NCBI GenBank assembly: GCA_007571115.1
Contig: RKSA01000051.1
Span: 1 to 5,125 of the forward strand
Origin: Gammaproteobacteria bacterium
GTDB taxonomy: Bacteria; Pseudomonadota; Gammaproteobacteria; Pseudomonadales; Pseudohongiellaceae
Direction of reading: 5' to 3'
DNA length: 5,125 bases
Part shown: positions 1 to 5,125 of the stretch, piece after piece
Position numbering within the stretch: position 1 is the first letter of the stretch
Layout: each line of letters starts with the position of its first letter
The notes under the pieces: model-generated
What the model was told of the DNA's origin: nothing
Databases searched by the model: none
Seen by the model: the letters and a program-made list of their open reading frames with translations, nothing else
Translations under genes and position numbers: made by a program

Positions 1-14
1 CGGCAAACGGTGTT

Positions 15-42
15 TTGCAGGACCGCCGGGGCGTGATACGAT
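15..42 (+). promoter_or_regulatory. Weak sigma70-like promoter candidate
   Basis: TTGCAG at 15-20 and TACGAT at 37-42 are separated by 16 bases. They match the -35 and -10 consensus at roughly 3 of 6 and 4 of 6 positions. It would produce a leader of over 100 bases before the start at 166. The match is poor and the true promoter could lie left of the window. Confidence 0.22.
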
Positions 43-75
43 GCCGCAAAAGGATCGCGATACGGACCAGATGGG

Positions 76-90
76 GGCCAGGCGCTGGCC
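76..90 (+). repeat. Short inverted repeat in the leader
   Basis: GGCCAG (76-81) and CTGGCC (85-90) are perfect inverted copies around a 3-base centre. It could be a small hairpin in the leader RNA or a dyad operator. No regulator site known to me matches it. Confidence 0.3.
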
Positions 91-152
91 ACCAGGCAGG
101 AACCAACAGGCAGGTACTGGCAAGCCAACAGCACCAAGCATTCAGTCAAACC

Positions 153-160
153 AGGAGGAG
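153..160 (+). promoter_or_regulatory. Strong Shine-Dalgarno sequence
   Basis: AGGAGGAG lies five bases before the ATG at 166. It is the best ribosome binding site in the plus-strand unit and fixes the start of the small acidic protein. The three downstream genes have weak or no such site, which suggests the first product is made at the highest level and the others depend on coupling. Confidence 0.85.
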
Positions 161-165
161 ACAGC

Positions 166-516
166 ATGTCTACCGAAGATCGATATGGAAGAAGGTCGTT
201 TTTGCAGATCGTCACCGCCTCGCTGGCGGTAGCCCAGGCGTCTTTTCTCGGGCTGGTGTCCTCTGCCGCTGCTGACGACCACCACATGCAGCAGCAGGAA
301 GAGCACGACGACGCCGGCATGATGGACGAAGACGCCGGCAGCGACGAAGACAGCGGCAGTGACGAAGATCACGAAAGCGACGATGACAGCGAAAGTGACG
401 ACGAGGCTAGCGACGAAGACGCCGAAAGCGACGAGGACGCTGGCAGCGATGACCACTCCGAAGGTGAAGACCCCTACAGCGGCTCCGCCAGTGGCAGAGG
501 CCTCAGCTTCGGATAG
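166..516 (+). CDS. Tat-exported small acidic repeat protein
   Basis: A 116-residue protein that I do not recognise as a named family. Residues 1-36 form a twin-arginine signal: R9-R10 in the context GRRSFLQ, a hydrophobic stretch to about residue 33, and an AAA site that predicts cleavage after A36. The mature part of about 80 residues is roughly 35 Asp/Glu, with five His, one Arg and no Lys. Residues 54-100 are a hexapeptide repeat D-(E/D)-D-x-(G/E)-S. The tail (PYSGSASGRGLSFG) is Gly/Ser-rich with two aromatics. The start is fixed by AGGAGGAG five bases upstream. The next gene begins inside this one, so the two are probably co-translated. Tat exports proteins after folding or cofactor loading, so cytoplasmic modification by the neighbouring JmjC hydroxylase, or metal loading, would be possible before export. 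Metal binding is inferred only from the density of carboxylates and histidines. The protein could instead be a simple acidic periplasmic buffer or surface protein. Confidence 0.8.
   Translation: MSTEDRYGRRSFLQIVTASLAVAQASFLGLVSSAAADDHHMQQQEEHDDAGMMDEDAGSDEDSGSDEDHESDDDSESDDEASDEDAESDEDAGSDDHSEGEDPYSGSASGRGLSFG
325..465 (+). repeat. 18-bp tandem coding repeat, eight units
   Basis: Imperfect tandem units begin at 325, 343, 361, 379, 397, 412, 430 and 448. Each is 18 bases except the 15-base unit at 397. They encode DEDAGS, DEDSGS, DEDHES, DDDSES, DDEAS, DEDAES, DEDAGS and DDHSEG. A degenerate unit (DDAGMM) precedes at 307. Third-position differences between copies show that the array is not freshly duplicated and that the amino acid pattern is kept. 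It forms the core of the acidic protein, and its last units also carry the likely start of the next gene in another frame. Confidence 0.85.
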
Positions 517-1714
517 TCCGCCGTGGTCTGCTGACGACTGCAGCGAAAACTCTTCGCTGTCGTGGTTGATCGGGCCGGTATCGACCGCCGAGTTTTTCGA
601 CCGGTATCACGATCGGCGCGCCCTGCTTTGCCGGCGCGCCGATCATGACCGCTTCGCCGGTTTGCTGCACGTCGGCCGCATCGACGAAATCCTTTCCCAC
701 GCGCATTTGCCGCCGGGCACGCTCAAGATGGCCCGGCGCAAGCCGCCGATCAGGCGCTCCGACTACACCTTCAGGAACGGCAATGTCGATCACGGCGCGG
801 TGATCCGCCATTTCCAGCGTGGCGCGACGATCATTCTCAACCAGTTGCAGCTCGCTGACCCGCGCCTCGCGCGATTTTGCCGCGAACTGGAACAAGCGTT
901 CAGTTGCCATGTCCAGACCAATGTCTATCTGACTCCCAACGACAGCCAGGGCTTCGACACGCACTACGACGACCACGACGTTTTCATCATCCAGCTTGCC
1001 GGCGCAAAGCGGTGGCGCCTGTACGGAAAACCGGTCGAGAATCCCTATCGCGGCGAACGTTTCAAGGCAGGAATGCATGATCCCGGCGAGCCCGAACAGC
1101 AATTCGTGTTGCACGCCGGAGACTGCCTGTACATCCCGCGCGGGCTGATGCACGATGCCGCCTGCCACGGCGACGAGCCTTCCTTGCACGTCACCACGGG
1201 CCTGATCGTCAAGAAATGGGCCGACCTGATGCTGGAAGCGATGTCCGAGGTGGCGTTGAAGAACCCGAAGTTTCGCCGTTCGTTGCCGCCAGGCTTTGTC
1301 CGGGCCGGTTTCGACGACGCCGCGCTCGAGGAGAATTTCCGCGAGCTGGCGCGGGATTTCGCCGAGCAGGCCGATTTCGGCAAAGTGCTTGCGCACTTCC
1401 GGGAAAGCTTCCTGCGGCGGCGGCGGCCCGAACTCGGCGGCGCCTTGACCGACGCTTGCGCGGAAATCTCTCCAAGCGCGACTTATGTGCGGAGGCCATC
1501 GCTGCAAGCGCTGCTGCGGCAGGAGCGTTCGGAAGTGGTAATCGTCAGCCCGGGAGGCAACGTGCATTTCGACCCGCAAGCCCTGCCGGGGCTGGAAGTG
1601 TTTCTCGCCGGCGAGCCGTTCTCGATGGCGGCCTTTGCCGGGCTCGAAGAGGAGCGGCAAATCGAGGCGATCCGCAAGCTCTCGGCCTTCGGCCTGATCG
1701 AACGCCGGCGATGA
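449..1714 (+). CDS. JmjC/cupin_4 Fe(II)/2OG protein hydroxylase
   Basis: A 421-residue protein of the ribosomal-oxygenase-like JmjC group (cupin_4; relatives RoxA/YcfD, MINA53, NO66), which hydroxylate Arg or His side chains of ribosomal proteins with Fe(II), O2 and 2-oxoglutarate. Numbering from the ATG at 449: N-terminal helices about 38-150; a beta-barrel with QTNVYLTPNDSQGF at 156-169 and the metal motif H172-x-D174 in HYDDHDVFIIQL; KRWRLYG at 187-193; LYIPRGLMHDA at 227-237; and the likely distal metal ligand H247 in SLHVTTGL. A helical linker (about 255-330) and a winged-helix-like end (about 375-421, ERQIEAIRKLSAFGLIERR) complete the family layout. The start is uncertain. ATG 449 has GAGGA at 433-437 and overlaps the acidic gene by 68 bases; GTG 491 overlaps by 26 bases but has no clear Shine-Dalgarno; conserved sequence begins near LSWLIGP (codon 557). 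No signal peptide is seen, as expected for an enzyme that needs cytoplasmic 2-oxoglutarate. Coupling to the acidic protein makes that protein a candidate substrate (inference). Confidence 0.88.
   Translation: MTTPKVKTPTAAPPVAEASASDSPPWSADDCSENSSLSWLIGPVSTAEFFDRYHDRRALLCRRADHDRFAGLLHVGRIDEILSHAHLPPGTLKMARRKPPIRRSDYTFRNGNVDHGAVIRHFQRGATIILNQLQLADPRLARFCRELEQAFSCHVQTNVYLTPNDSQGFDTHYDDHDVFIIQLAGAKRWRLYGKPVENPYRGERFKAGMHDPGEPEQQFVLHAGDCLYIPRGLMHDAACHGDEPSLHVTTGLIVKKWADLMLEAMSEVALKNPKFRRSLPPGFVRAGFDDAALEENFRELARDFAEQADFGKVLAHFRESFLRRRRPELGGALTDACAEISPSATYVRRPSLQALLRQERSEVVIVSPGGNVHFDPQALPGLEVFLAGEPFSMAAFAGLEEERQIEAIRKLSAFGLIERRR
607..648 (+). repeat. Strong inverted repeat inside hydroxylase gene
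   Basis: TCACGATCGGCGCGCC (607-622) and GGCGCGCCGATCATGA (633-648) are inverted copies of 16 bases with one mismatch, at 610/645. The inner 12 pairs (611-622 with 633-644) are perfect, and the loop is ten bases. The RNA would form a very stable GC-rich stem about 90-130 bases after the stop of the acidic gene. It encodes HDRRALLCRRADHD in frame. No U-run follows, so it is not an ordinary intrinsic terminator. It might slow ribosomes or protect the upstream mRNA segment from 3' decay, or it may be an accident of coding GC-rich Arg/Ala codons. Confidence 0.75.
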
Positions 1715-2898
1715 TGCGCCGCAAGCGACGCCGGAAGAGGCAGGCTGCGTCACCCAGGCAGGCGTGCGACCGGCTCTGGTTCGCGGTCCATTCGTGGCTC
1801 GGCCTCAAGCTCTCCCTGCTCATGACCTTCATTCTCGCAACCGGGACGATCGCCGTTTTCAGCCACGAAATCGACTGGCTGCTTGTGCCGGAAATGCGCG
1901 CCAGCGAACGCATCGCTGCCGAAAGCGTTGCCTGGGGCGCCGCCTACGACGCGATGCGCCGGGAATACCCCGAATACCGTGCGCGGAATCTCTCGCGCTT
2001 CGAGGACAACTGGTTTTCCCTGCACATGATCGCGCTCACTCCGTGGCGGGAAACCGTCAGGCTCTGGTTCGACCCACCTGACGGCAGGCTGCTAGGCGCG
2101 ACGCCTTTCTACAACGTGCAGCGGTTTTTCCGCGCCGTGCATCGCCACTTGATGATGCCAACGAATCTCGGCGTTCCCATCGTTGCCTCGCTGGCATTTC
2201 CCTTGCTGGTTTCGCTCGTTGCGGGGATCGTCGTCTACAAGAAGTTCTGGCGCGGGCTGTTCCGCTGGCCGCGATTCGAGCGCAACGCGAGAATCTGGAA
2301 CGGCGATGTCCATCGGCTGATGGGGCTTTGGGGGAGCTGGTTCATCGCCTTGATCGCGTTGACGAGCGTCTGGTACTTCGTCGAATCTCTCGGCGGCAGG
2401 TCGCCCCCCTTCCCAAGGCCAGAACTCGACGTGGCGCAACGGCAAGCCGCCTTGCCCGATTCCTTCACCGGCGCCAGGCTCGAGCTTGCGCTGGCTCTCG
2501 CGAGGCAGGAACTGCCGGGCCTGCGAGTTCGCAGGGTGCTGTTCCCCCGCAACAGCGGAGCACCCTTGATCGTGCAAGGCGATCTCGAGGCAAAACTCGT
2601 TCGGCCACGCGCCAATGGCGTGTACATCGACCCCGCGACGCTCACGGTGCTTGGCAGCTATCGCGGCGAGCAGCTTGGACTGCACAGCCGCATCTCCGAA
2701 GCTGCGGATCCCTTGCATTTCGGCGACTTCGGCGGGTTCGCGACCAAGCTGCTCTGGCTGCTGTTCGGCATCATGATGACTGCGATGTCGATCACCGGAA
2801 TCGCCATCTACGCAGGTCGGTTGCGATCAGCGCGGCAAGCGGCCATCGCCGGCGAGCCCGTCGCGATTCGCGACGTTCGCGAAGCCGAAACCCAATAG
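1711..2898 (+). CDS. PepSY_TM inner-membrane protein, probable metal/siderophore reductase
   Basis: A 395-residue membrane protein with the layout of the PepSY-associated TM family (PiuB, FpvG, FoxB). After a very basic N-terminus (RRKRRRKR at 3-10), TM1 lies at about 28-50, followed by a periplasmic PepSY-like segment (about 53-135, with LWFDPPDGRLLG). TM2 is at about 155-176 and TM3 at about 203-225. A second periplasmic PepSY-like segment (about 235-335) contains VYIDPATLTVLG, and TM4 is at about 343-368. Histidines near the membrane (H27, H52, H144, H146, H201, H336 in DPLHFGDFGG) are where this family carries possible haem ligands. Family members studied in Pseudomonas reduce ferric siderophores in the periplasm; the substrate here is unknown. 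The ATG at 1711 overlaps the preceding TGA as ATGA, and a second ATG follows at 1714. No clear Shine-Dalgarno is present, so translational coupling is likely. Confidence 0.85.
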   Translation: MMRRKRRRKRQAASPRQACDRLWFAVHSWLGLKLSLLMTFILATGTIAVFSHEIDWLLVPEMRASERIAAESVAWGAAYDAMRREYPEYRARNLSRFEDNWFSLHMIALTPWRETVRLWFDPPDGRLLGATPFYNVQRFFRAVHRHLMMPTNLGVPIVASLAFPLLVSLVAGIVVYKKFWRGLFRWPRFERNARIWNGDVHRLMGLWGSWFIALIALTSVWYFVESLGGRSPPFPRPELDVAQRQAALPDSFTGARLELALALARQELPGLRVRRVLFPRNSGAPLIVQGDLEAKLVRPRANGVYIDPATLTVLGSYRGEQLGLHSRISEAADPLHFGDFGGFATKLLWLLFGIMMTAMSITGIAIYAGRLRSARQAAIAGEPVAIRDVREAETQ

Positions 2899-3348
2899 AT
2901 GCGCTTGCTCGTCGCATGGTGGCATTGCATGGGCATCTGGCGCTGGCCCAACCTGCTGCTGGTGGGAATCGCCTGCTGGTTCGCCATCGGCTACGAGGCG
3001 GTCGCTCCGGGCTGGACCAACCATGGCAGCCGCGCTTTTGGCGACTTGTCGATAACGCTCCGAACCCGGGGCAGAATCGAGCCCGGGGCGCCTTTCGAGG
3101 CGATGCTCGAAGCGAACGGAGCGGCTTCCGTCGTGCTTCGAGTTCGCGCAAGGCCTCGCGACCGGGCATCGAGCGTGCCGTTAGACGAGCAATGGAACGC
3201 GCAATGGAACGTGCAATTGTCAGGCGGGCAAGGCGAGATCCTCGAAGTCATGGCGCCCAAAGAGGCCGATGCGCCGATGGTGCTCGTCGTGACCGGTGAC
3301 CGCTCGGGAGAATCGGCTCGCTGGAACCTCGGCCGACTGTACGACTAG
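2899..3348 (+). CDS. Trp-rich membrane-anchored protein, unknown function
   Basis: A 149-residue protein that I do not recognise. A single hydrophobic segment at about 17-33 (NLLLVGIACWFAIGY) follows a short N-terminus with four Trp (7, 8, 14, 16). It probably anchors the protein in the inner membrane with residues from about 35 onward outside. The rest has alternating hydrophobic/polar stretches (LSITLRTRG, SVVLRVRARP, WNVQLSG, PMVLVVTGD, RWNLGRLYD) that suggest a small beta-sandwich. There are nine Trp in all, including the repeat QWNAQWN at 98-104, and no Cys pair or obvious metal motif. Its ATG follows the PepSY_TM stop directly (TAGATG), so the two are almost certainly co-translated. A role as an accessory subunit of that protein is the simplest guess. 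Confidence 0.72.
   Translation: MRLLVAWWHCMGIWRWPNLLLVGIACWFAIGYEAVAPGWTNHGSRAFGDLSITLRTRGRIEPGAPFEAMLEANGAASVVLRVRARPRDRASSVPLDEQWNAQWNVQLSGGQGEILEVMAPKEADAPMVLVVTGDRSGESARWNLGRLYD
3189..3212 (+). repeat. 12-bp tandem duplication in coding sequence
   Basis: GCAATGGAACGC at 3189 is followed by GCAATGGAACGT at 3201, and a partial third copy (GCAAT) starts at 3213. The only difference between the full copies is the last base. It keeps the frame and encodes QWNAQWNVQ in the Trp-rich protein. The near identity suggests a recent in-frame slippage or duplication. Confidence 0.7.
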
Positions 3349-3385
3349 CGGCGTTGCCGTGATGGAACTGCCCGAAACAGCCCCG

Positions 3386-3417
3386 CTGCGCGGATCATTT
3401 GATCGCTAGCCGCGCAG
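3386..3417. terminator. Candidate hairpin between convergent genes
   Basis: CTGCGCGG (3386-3393) pairs perfectly with CCGCGCAG (3410-3417). The 16-base interior contains a second small dyad, ATCA/TGAT (3394-3397 and 3400-3403). It sits in the 57-base gap between the two converging units and reaches into the last codons of dnaJ. No clear T-run follows on either strand, so intrinsic termination would be weak. It is the only structure seen there that could end both transcripts. Confidence 0.4.
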
Positions 3418-4524
3418 GCCATCGACGAATCGCTTCACGCCGTCGAACCAGCTTTGCCATTTCGGATTCTGGCGGCTTCCCTGCTCGCCCTGGATTTCGC
3501 GGAACTCCCCGAGCAATTCGCGTTGCCGCGCGGTGAGCTTGACCGGAGTTTCGACGACGAGCCGATAGAGCAGGTCGCCTGGCGGGCCGCCGCGAACCGG
3601 GGCGATCCCCTTGCCGCGCAGGCGGAACAGCTTGCCGGTCTGGGTTTCGGCCGGAATCTTCAGTTTCACCCGGCCATCGAGGGTCGGAACCTCGAGCTCA
3701 TTGCCGAGCGCTGCATCAACGAAGCCGATCGGGATGTCGCAATGCAGGTCGGCGCCGTTGCGCTGGAAAACCGGATGCGGACGCACTTCGACGAGAACGT
3801 ACAGGTTTCCTGGCGGTCCGCCACGAGCGCCGGCCTGGCCTTCGCCGGAGAGGCGGATGCGATCGCCTGAATCAACCCCGGCAGGAACCTTCACCGACAA
3901 GGTGCGCGTTTCCTCGACCGTTCCCGCGCCGCGGCAACTCGAACAGGGATCCCGGATCTGCTTGCCTTCGCCCCGGCAGCGCGGGCAGGTCTGCTGCACC
4001 GAGAAAAAGCCTTGCTGAATGCGAACCTGGCCGTGGCCGCCGCAGGCGCTGCATTCGACGGGGGCAGTGCCCTTGCGGGCGCCGCTGCCATTGCAAGCCT
4101 CGCAGCGAACCCGGGCCGGAACGCGGATCGTTCGCGAGACGCCTTGCACGGCTTCCTCGAGATGGAGCTCGAGGTGATATTGCAGGTCGGCGCCCTGGCG
4201 TCCGCCGCCGCCGCGAGCGCCTCGCCTGGCGCCGAAGATGTCGCCGAACATGTCACCGAAGATGTCGGCGAAATCGGCGGTTCCGGCGCTCGTCTGGCCT
4301 TCGACGCCGGCATGTCCGAACTGGTTGTAGCGGGCGCGCTTGCTGTCGTCGGAAAGTACCTCGAAAGCCTCGCTCGCTTCCTTGAACCTCGCCTCGGCCT
4401 GCTTGTCATCCGGATTGCGATCCGGATGGTTTTTCATGGCGATGCGCCGGTAGGCCTTTTTCAGCTCCATGGCACCGGCATCCCGGCCAACGCCGAGCAC
4501 TTCGTAATAGTCGCGTTTCGCCAT
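3406..4524 (-). CDS. dnaJ: Chaperone DnaJ (Hsp40), complete
   Basis: A full-length type I DnaJ of 372 residues (E. coli DnaJ has 376). It stimulates the ATPase of DnaK and delivers unfolded clients to it in the cytoplasm. The J domain covers about 4-70, beginning KRDYYEVLGV, with the HPD motif at 33-35 that contacts DnaK. The Gly/Phe region is about 71-112 and includes DIFGDMFGDIFG at 87-98. Four CxxCxGxG zinc motifs start at C141, C158, C180 and C194 and are all intact. The C-terminal substrate-binding domains run from about 205 to 330, and the dimerisation tail ends at 372. N32 stands before HPD where Tyr or His is more usual; this is probably harmless. The gene lies 30 bases after dnaK on the same strand. 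The ribosome site before its ATG is weak (GGAG about 14 bases away), so coupling to dnaK is likely. Heat-shock control would act at a promoter outside the window. Confidence 0.98.
   Translation of the reverse strand: MAKRDYYEVLGVGRDAGAMELKKAYRRIAMKNHPDRNPDDKQAEARFKEASEAFEVLSDDSKRARYNQFGHAGVEGQTSAGTADFADIFGDMFGDIFGARRGARGGGGRQGADLQYHLELHLEEAVQGVSRTIRVPARVRCEACNGSGARKGTAPVECSACGGHGQVRIQQGFFSVQQTCPRCRGEGKQIRDPCSSCRGAGTVEETRTLSVKVPAGVDSGDRIRLSGEGQAGARGGPPGNLYVLVEVRPHPVFQRNGADLHCDIPIGFVDAALGNELEVPTLDGRVKLKIPAETQTGKLFRLRGKGIAPVRGGPPGDLLYRLVVETPVKLTARQRELLGEFREIQGEQGSRQNPKWQSWFDGVKRFVDGLRG
4231..4266 (-). repeat. 12-bp coding repeat in DnaJ Gly/Phe region
   Basis: Three consecutive 12-base units start at 4231, 4243 and 4255 and differ by one or two bases. 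They encode DIFG, DMFG and DIFG on the minus strand. Repeated D-x-F-G is normal in the flexible Gly/Phe linker of DnaJ proteins, so this is ordinary for the family. Confidence 0.7.
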
Positions 4525-4541
4525 GGTGGCTCGGGCCGCTC

Positions 4542-4554
4542 CAAGCCAAACGGC

Positions 4555-4557
<3 letters not shown>
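4542..4557 (-). promoter_or_regulatory. Small stem-loop at dnaK-dnaJ junction
   Basis: Read on the minus strand, AAGCC-GTTT-GGCTT forms a perfect 5-bp stem with a 4-base loop (4543-4556), with a possible extra G-U pair at 4542/4557. It includes the TAA stop of dnaK and lies just before the weak GGAG preceding dnaJ. It might affect reinitiation or mRNA processing between the two genes. The stem is short, and a chance origin is possible. Confidence 0.3.

Positions 4558-5125
<568 letters not shown>

Larger units (their letters stand above)
1..165 (+). other. Upstream leader region without a convincing gene
   Basis: No reading frame here looks like a conserved protein. Frame 1 is open from the left edge to a TGA at 34-36 and could be the last 11 codons of an upstream gene, but so short a tail cannot be assigned. 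The frames that run through into the next gene give low-complexity, Gln/Arg/Pro-rich translations and are probably chance. The region holds a weak promoter candidate (15-42), a short perfect inverted repeat (76-90), a direct repeat of CAGGCAGG (93-100 and 107-114) and the ribosome binding site of the first gene. I infer that it is the 5' untranslated leader and promoter of the four-gene plus-strand unit. Confidence 0.5.

Noticed and set aside
15..275. Plus-strand frames starting at 15 and 41 in the leader
   Set aside because: Basic, Gln/Pro-rich translations that run into the acidic gene in another frame, with no ribosome site and no recognisable domain.
359..448. Upstream extension of the hydroxylase to ATG 359
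   Set aside because: The extra residues are a Thr/Lys-rich out-of-frame reading of the acidic repeat. They resemble nothing in the family and would enlarge the overlap to over 150 bases.
142..456. Minus-strand 104-residue frame rich in Val/Ala/Phe that resembles a membrane protein
   Set aside because: It is the reverse reading of GAC/GAA/GAT-rich acidic repeats, which always yields Val/Phe-rich peptides. It has no conserved motif and lies opposite a gene with a strong Shine-Dalgarno.
611..644. Inverted repeat as an insertion sequence end, attachment site or intrinsic terminator
   Set aside because: The reading frame is continuous through it and fits the protein's N-terminal region. There is no transposase, no target duplication and no T-run.
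1216..1710. In-frame extension upstream of the PepSY_TM start
   Set aside because: The extension is Arg/Ala-rich shadow of the hydroxylase frame, and the ATG at 1711 in an ATGA overlap fits the family start just before TM1.
503..1753. Long minus-strand open frame of 416 residues opposite the hydroxylase
   Set aside because: High GC keeps antisense frames open. The plus strand has clear JmjC motifs and the antisense translation shows none.
2328..3299. 323-residue plus-strand frame spanning the PepSY_TM and Trp-rich genes
   Set aside because: Arg/Ala-rich, low-complexity translation without motifs. It is overlapped by two better-supported genes in other frames.

Overview
The window comes from a GC-rich bacterial chromosome. 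It is most likely a gammaproteobacterium, judged from the DnaK C-terminus (ending in an acidic EFEEVKEDRK-type tail), the DnaJ sequence and the dnaK-dnaJ order. The species cannot be named from sequence alone. Two blocks face each other and meet at about 3349-3405.

Left block, plus strand, about 166-3348: four tightly packed genes that look like one transcription unit. They are (1) a small Tat-exported protein whose mature part is dominated by an Asp/Glu/Ser hexapeptide repeat; (2) a JmjC/cupin_4 Fe(II)/2-oxoglutarate-type protein hydroxylase of the RoxA/MINA53/NO66 group, whose start lies inside gene 1; (3) a four-helix PepSY_TM membrane protein of the PiuB/FpvG/FoxB type, overlapping gene 2 by ATGA; and (4) an unrecognised Trp-rich membrane-anchored protein that starts on the base after the stop of gene 3. 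A strong Shine-Dalgarno sequence stands before gene 1, and genes 2-4 appear translationally coupled. Bases 1-165 are a leader with a weak promoter candidate and a small inverted repeat, and no convincing gene.

Right block, minus strand, 3406-5125: the housekeeping chaperone genes dnaK (C-terminal part only; it runs off the right edge) followed by complete dnaJ, 30 bases apart. This is the conserved order in most proteobacteria.

Working hypothesis for the left block (inference): the cytoplasmic JmjC enzyme hydroxylates the acidic repeat protein, perhaps on Asp or His. The modified and possibly metal-loaded protein is exported by Tat, and the PepSY_TM protein with its small partner acts on metal or metal-chelate redox in the periplasm. 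The domain calls are well supported. The substrate relationship and metal role are not shown by the sequence and rest on gene coupling and composition. A 16-bp-arm inverted repeat in the early hydroxylase coding region, just after the acidic gene, may help set the ratio of small protein to enzyme.
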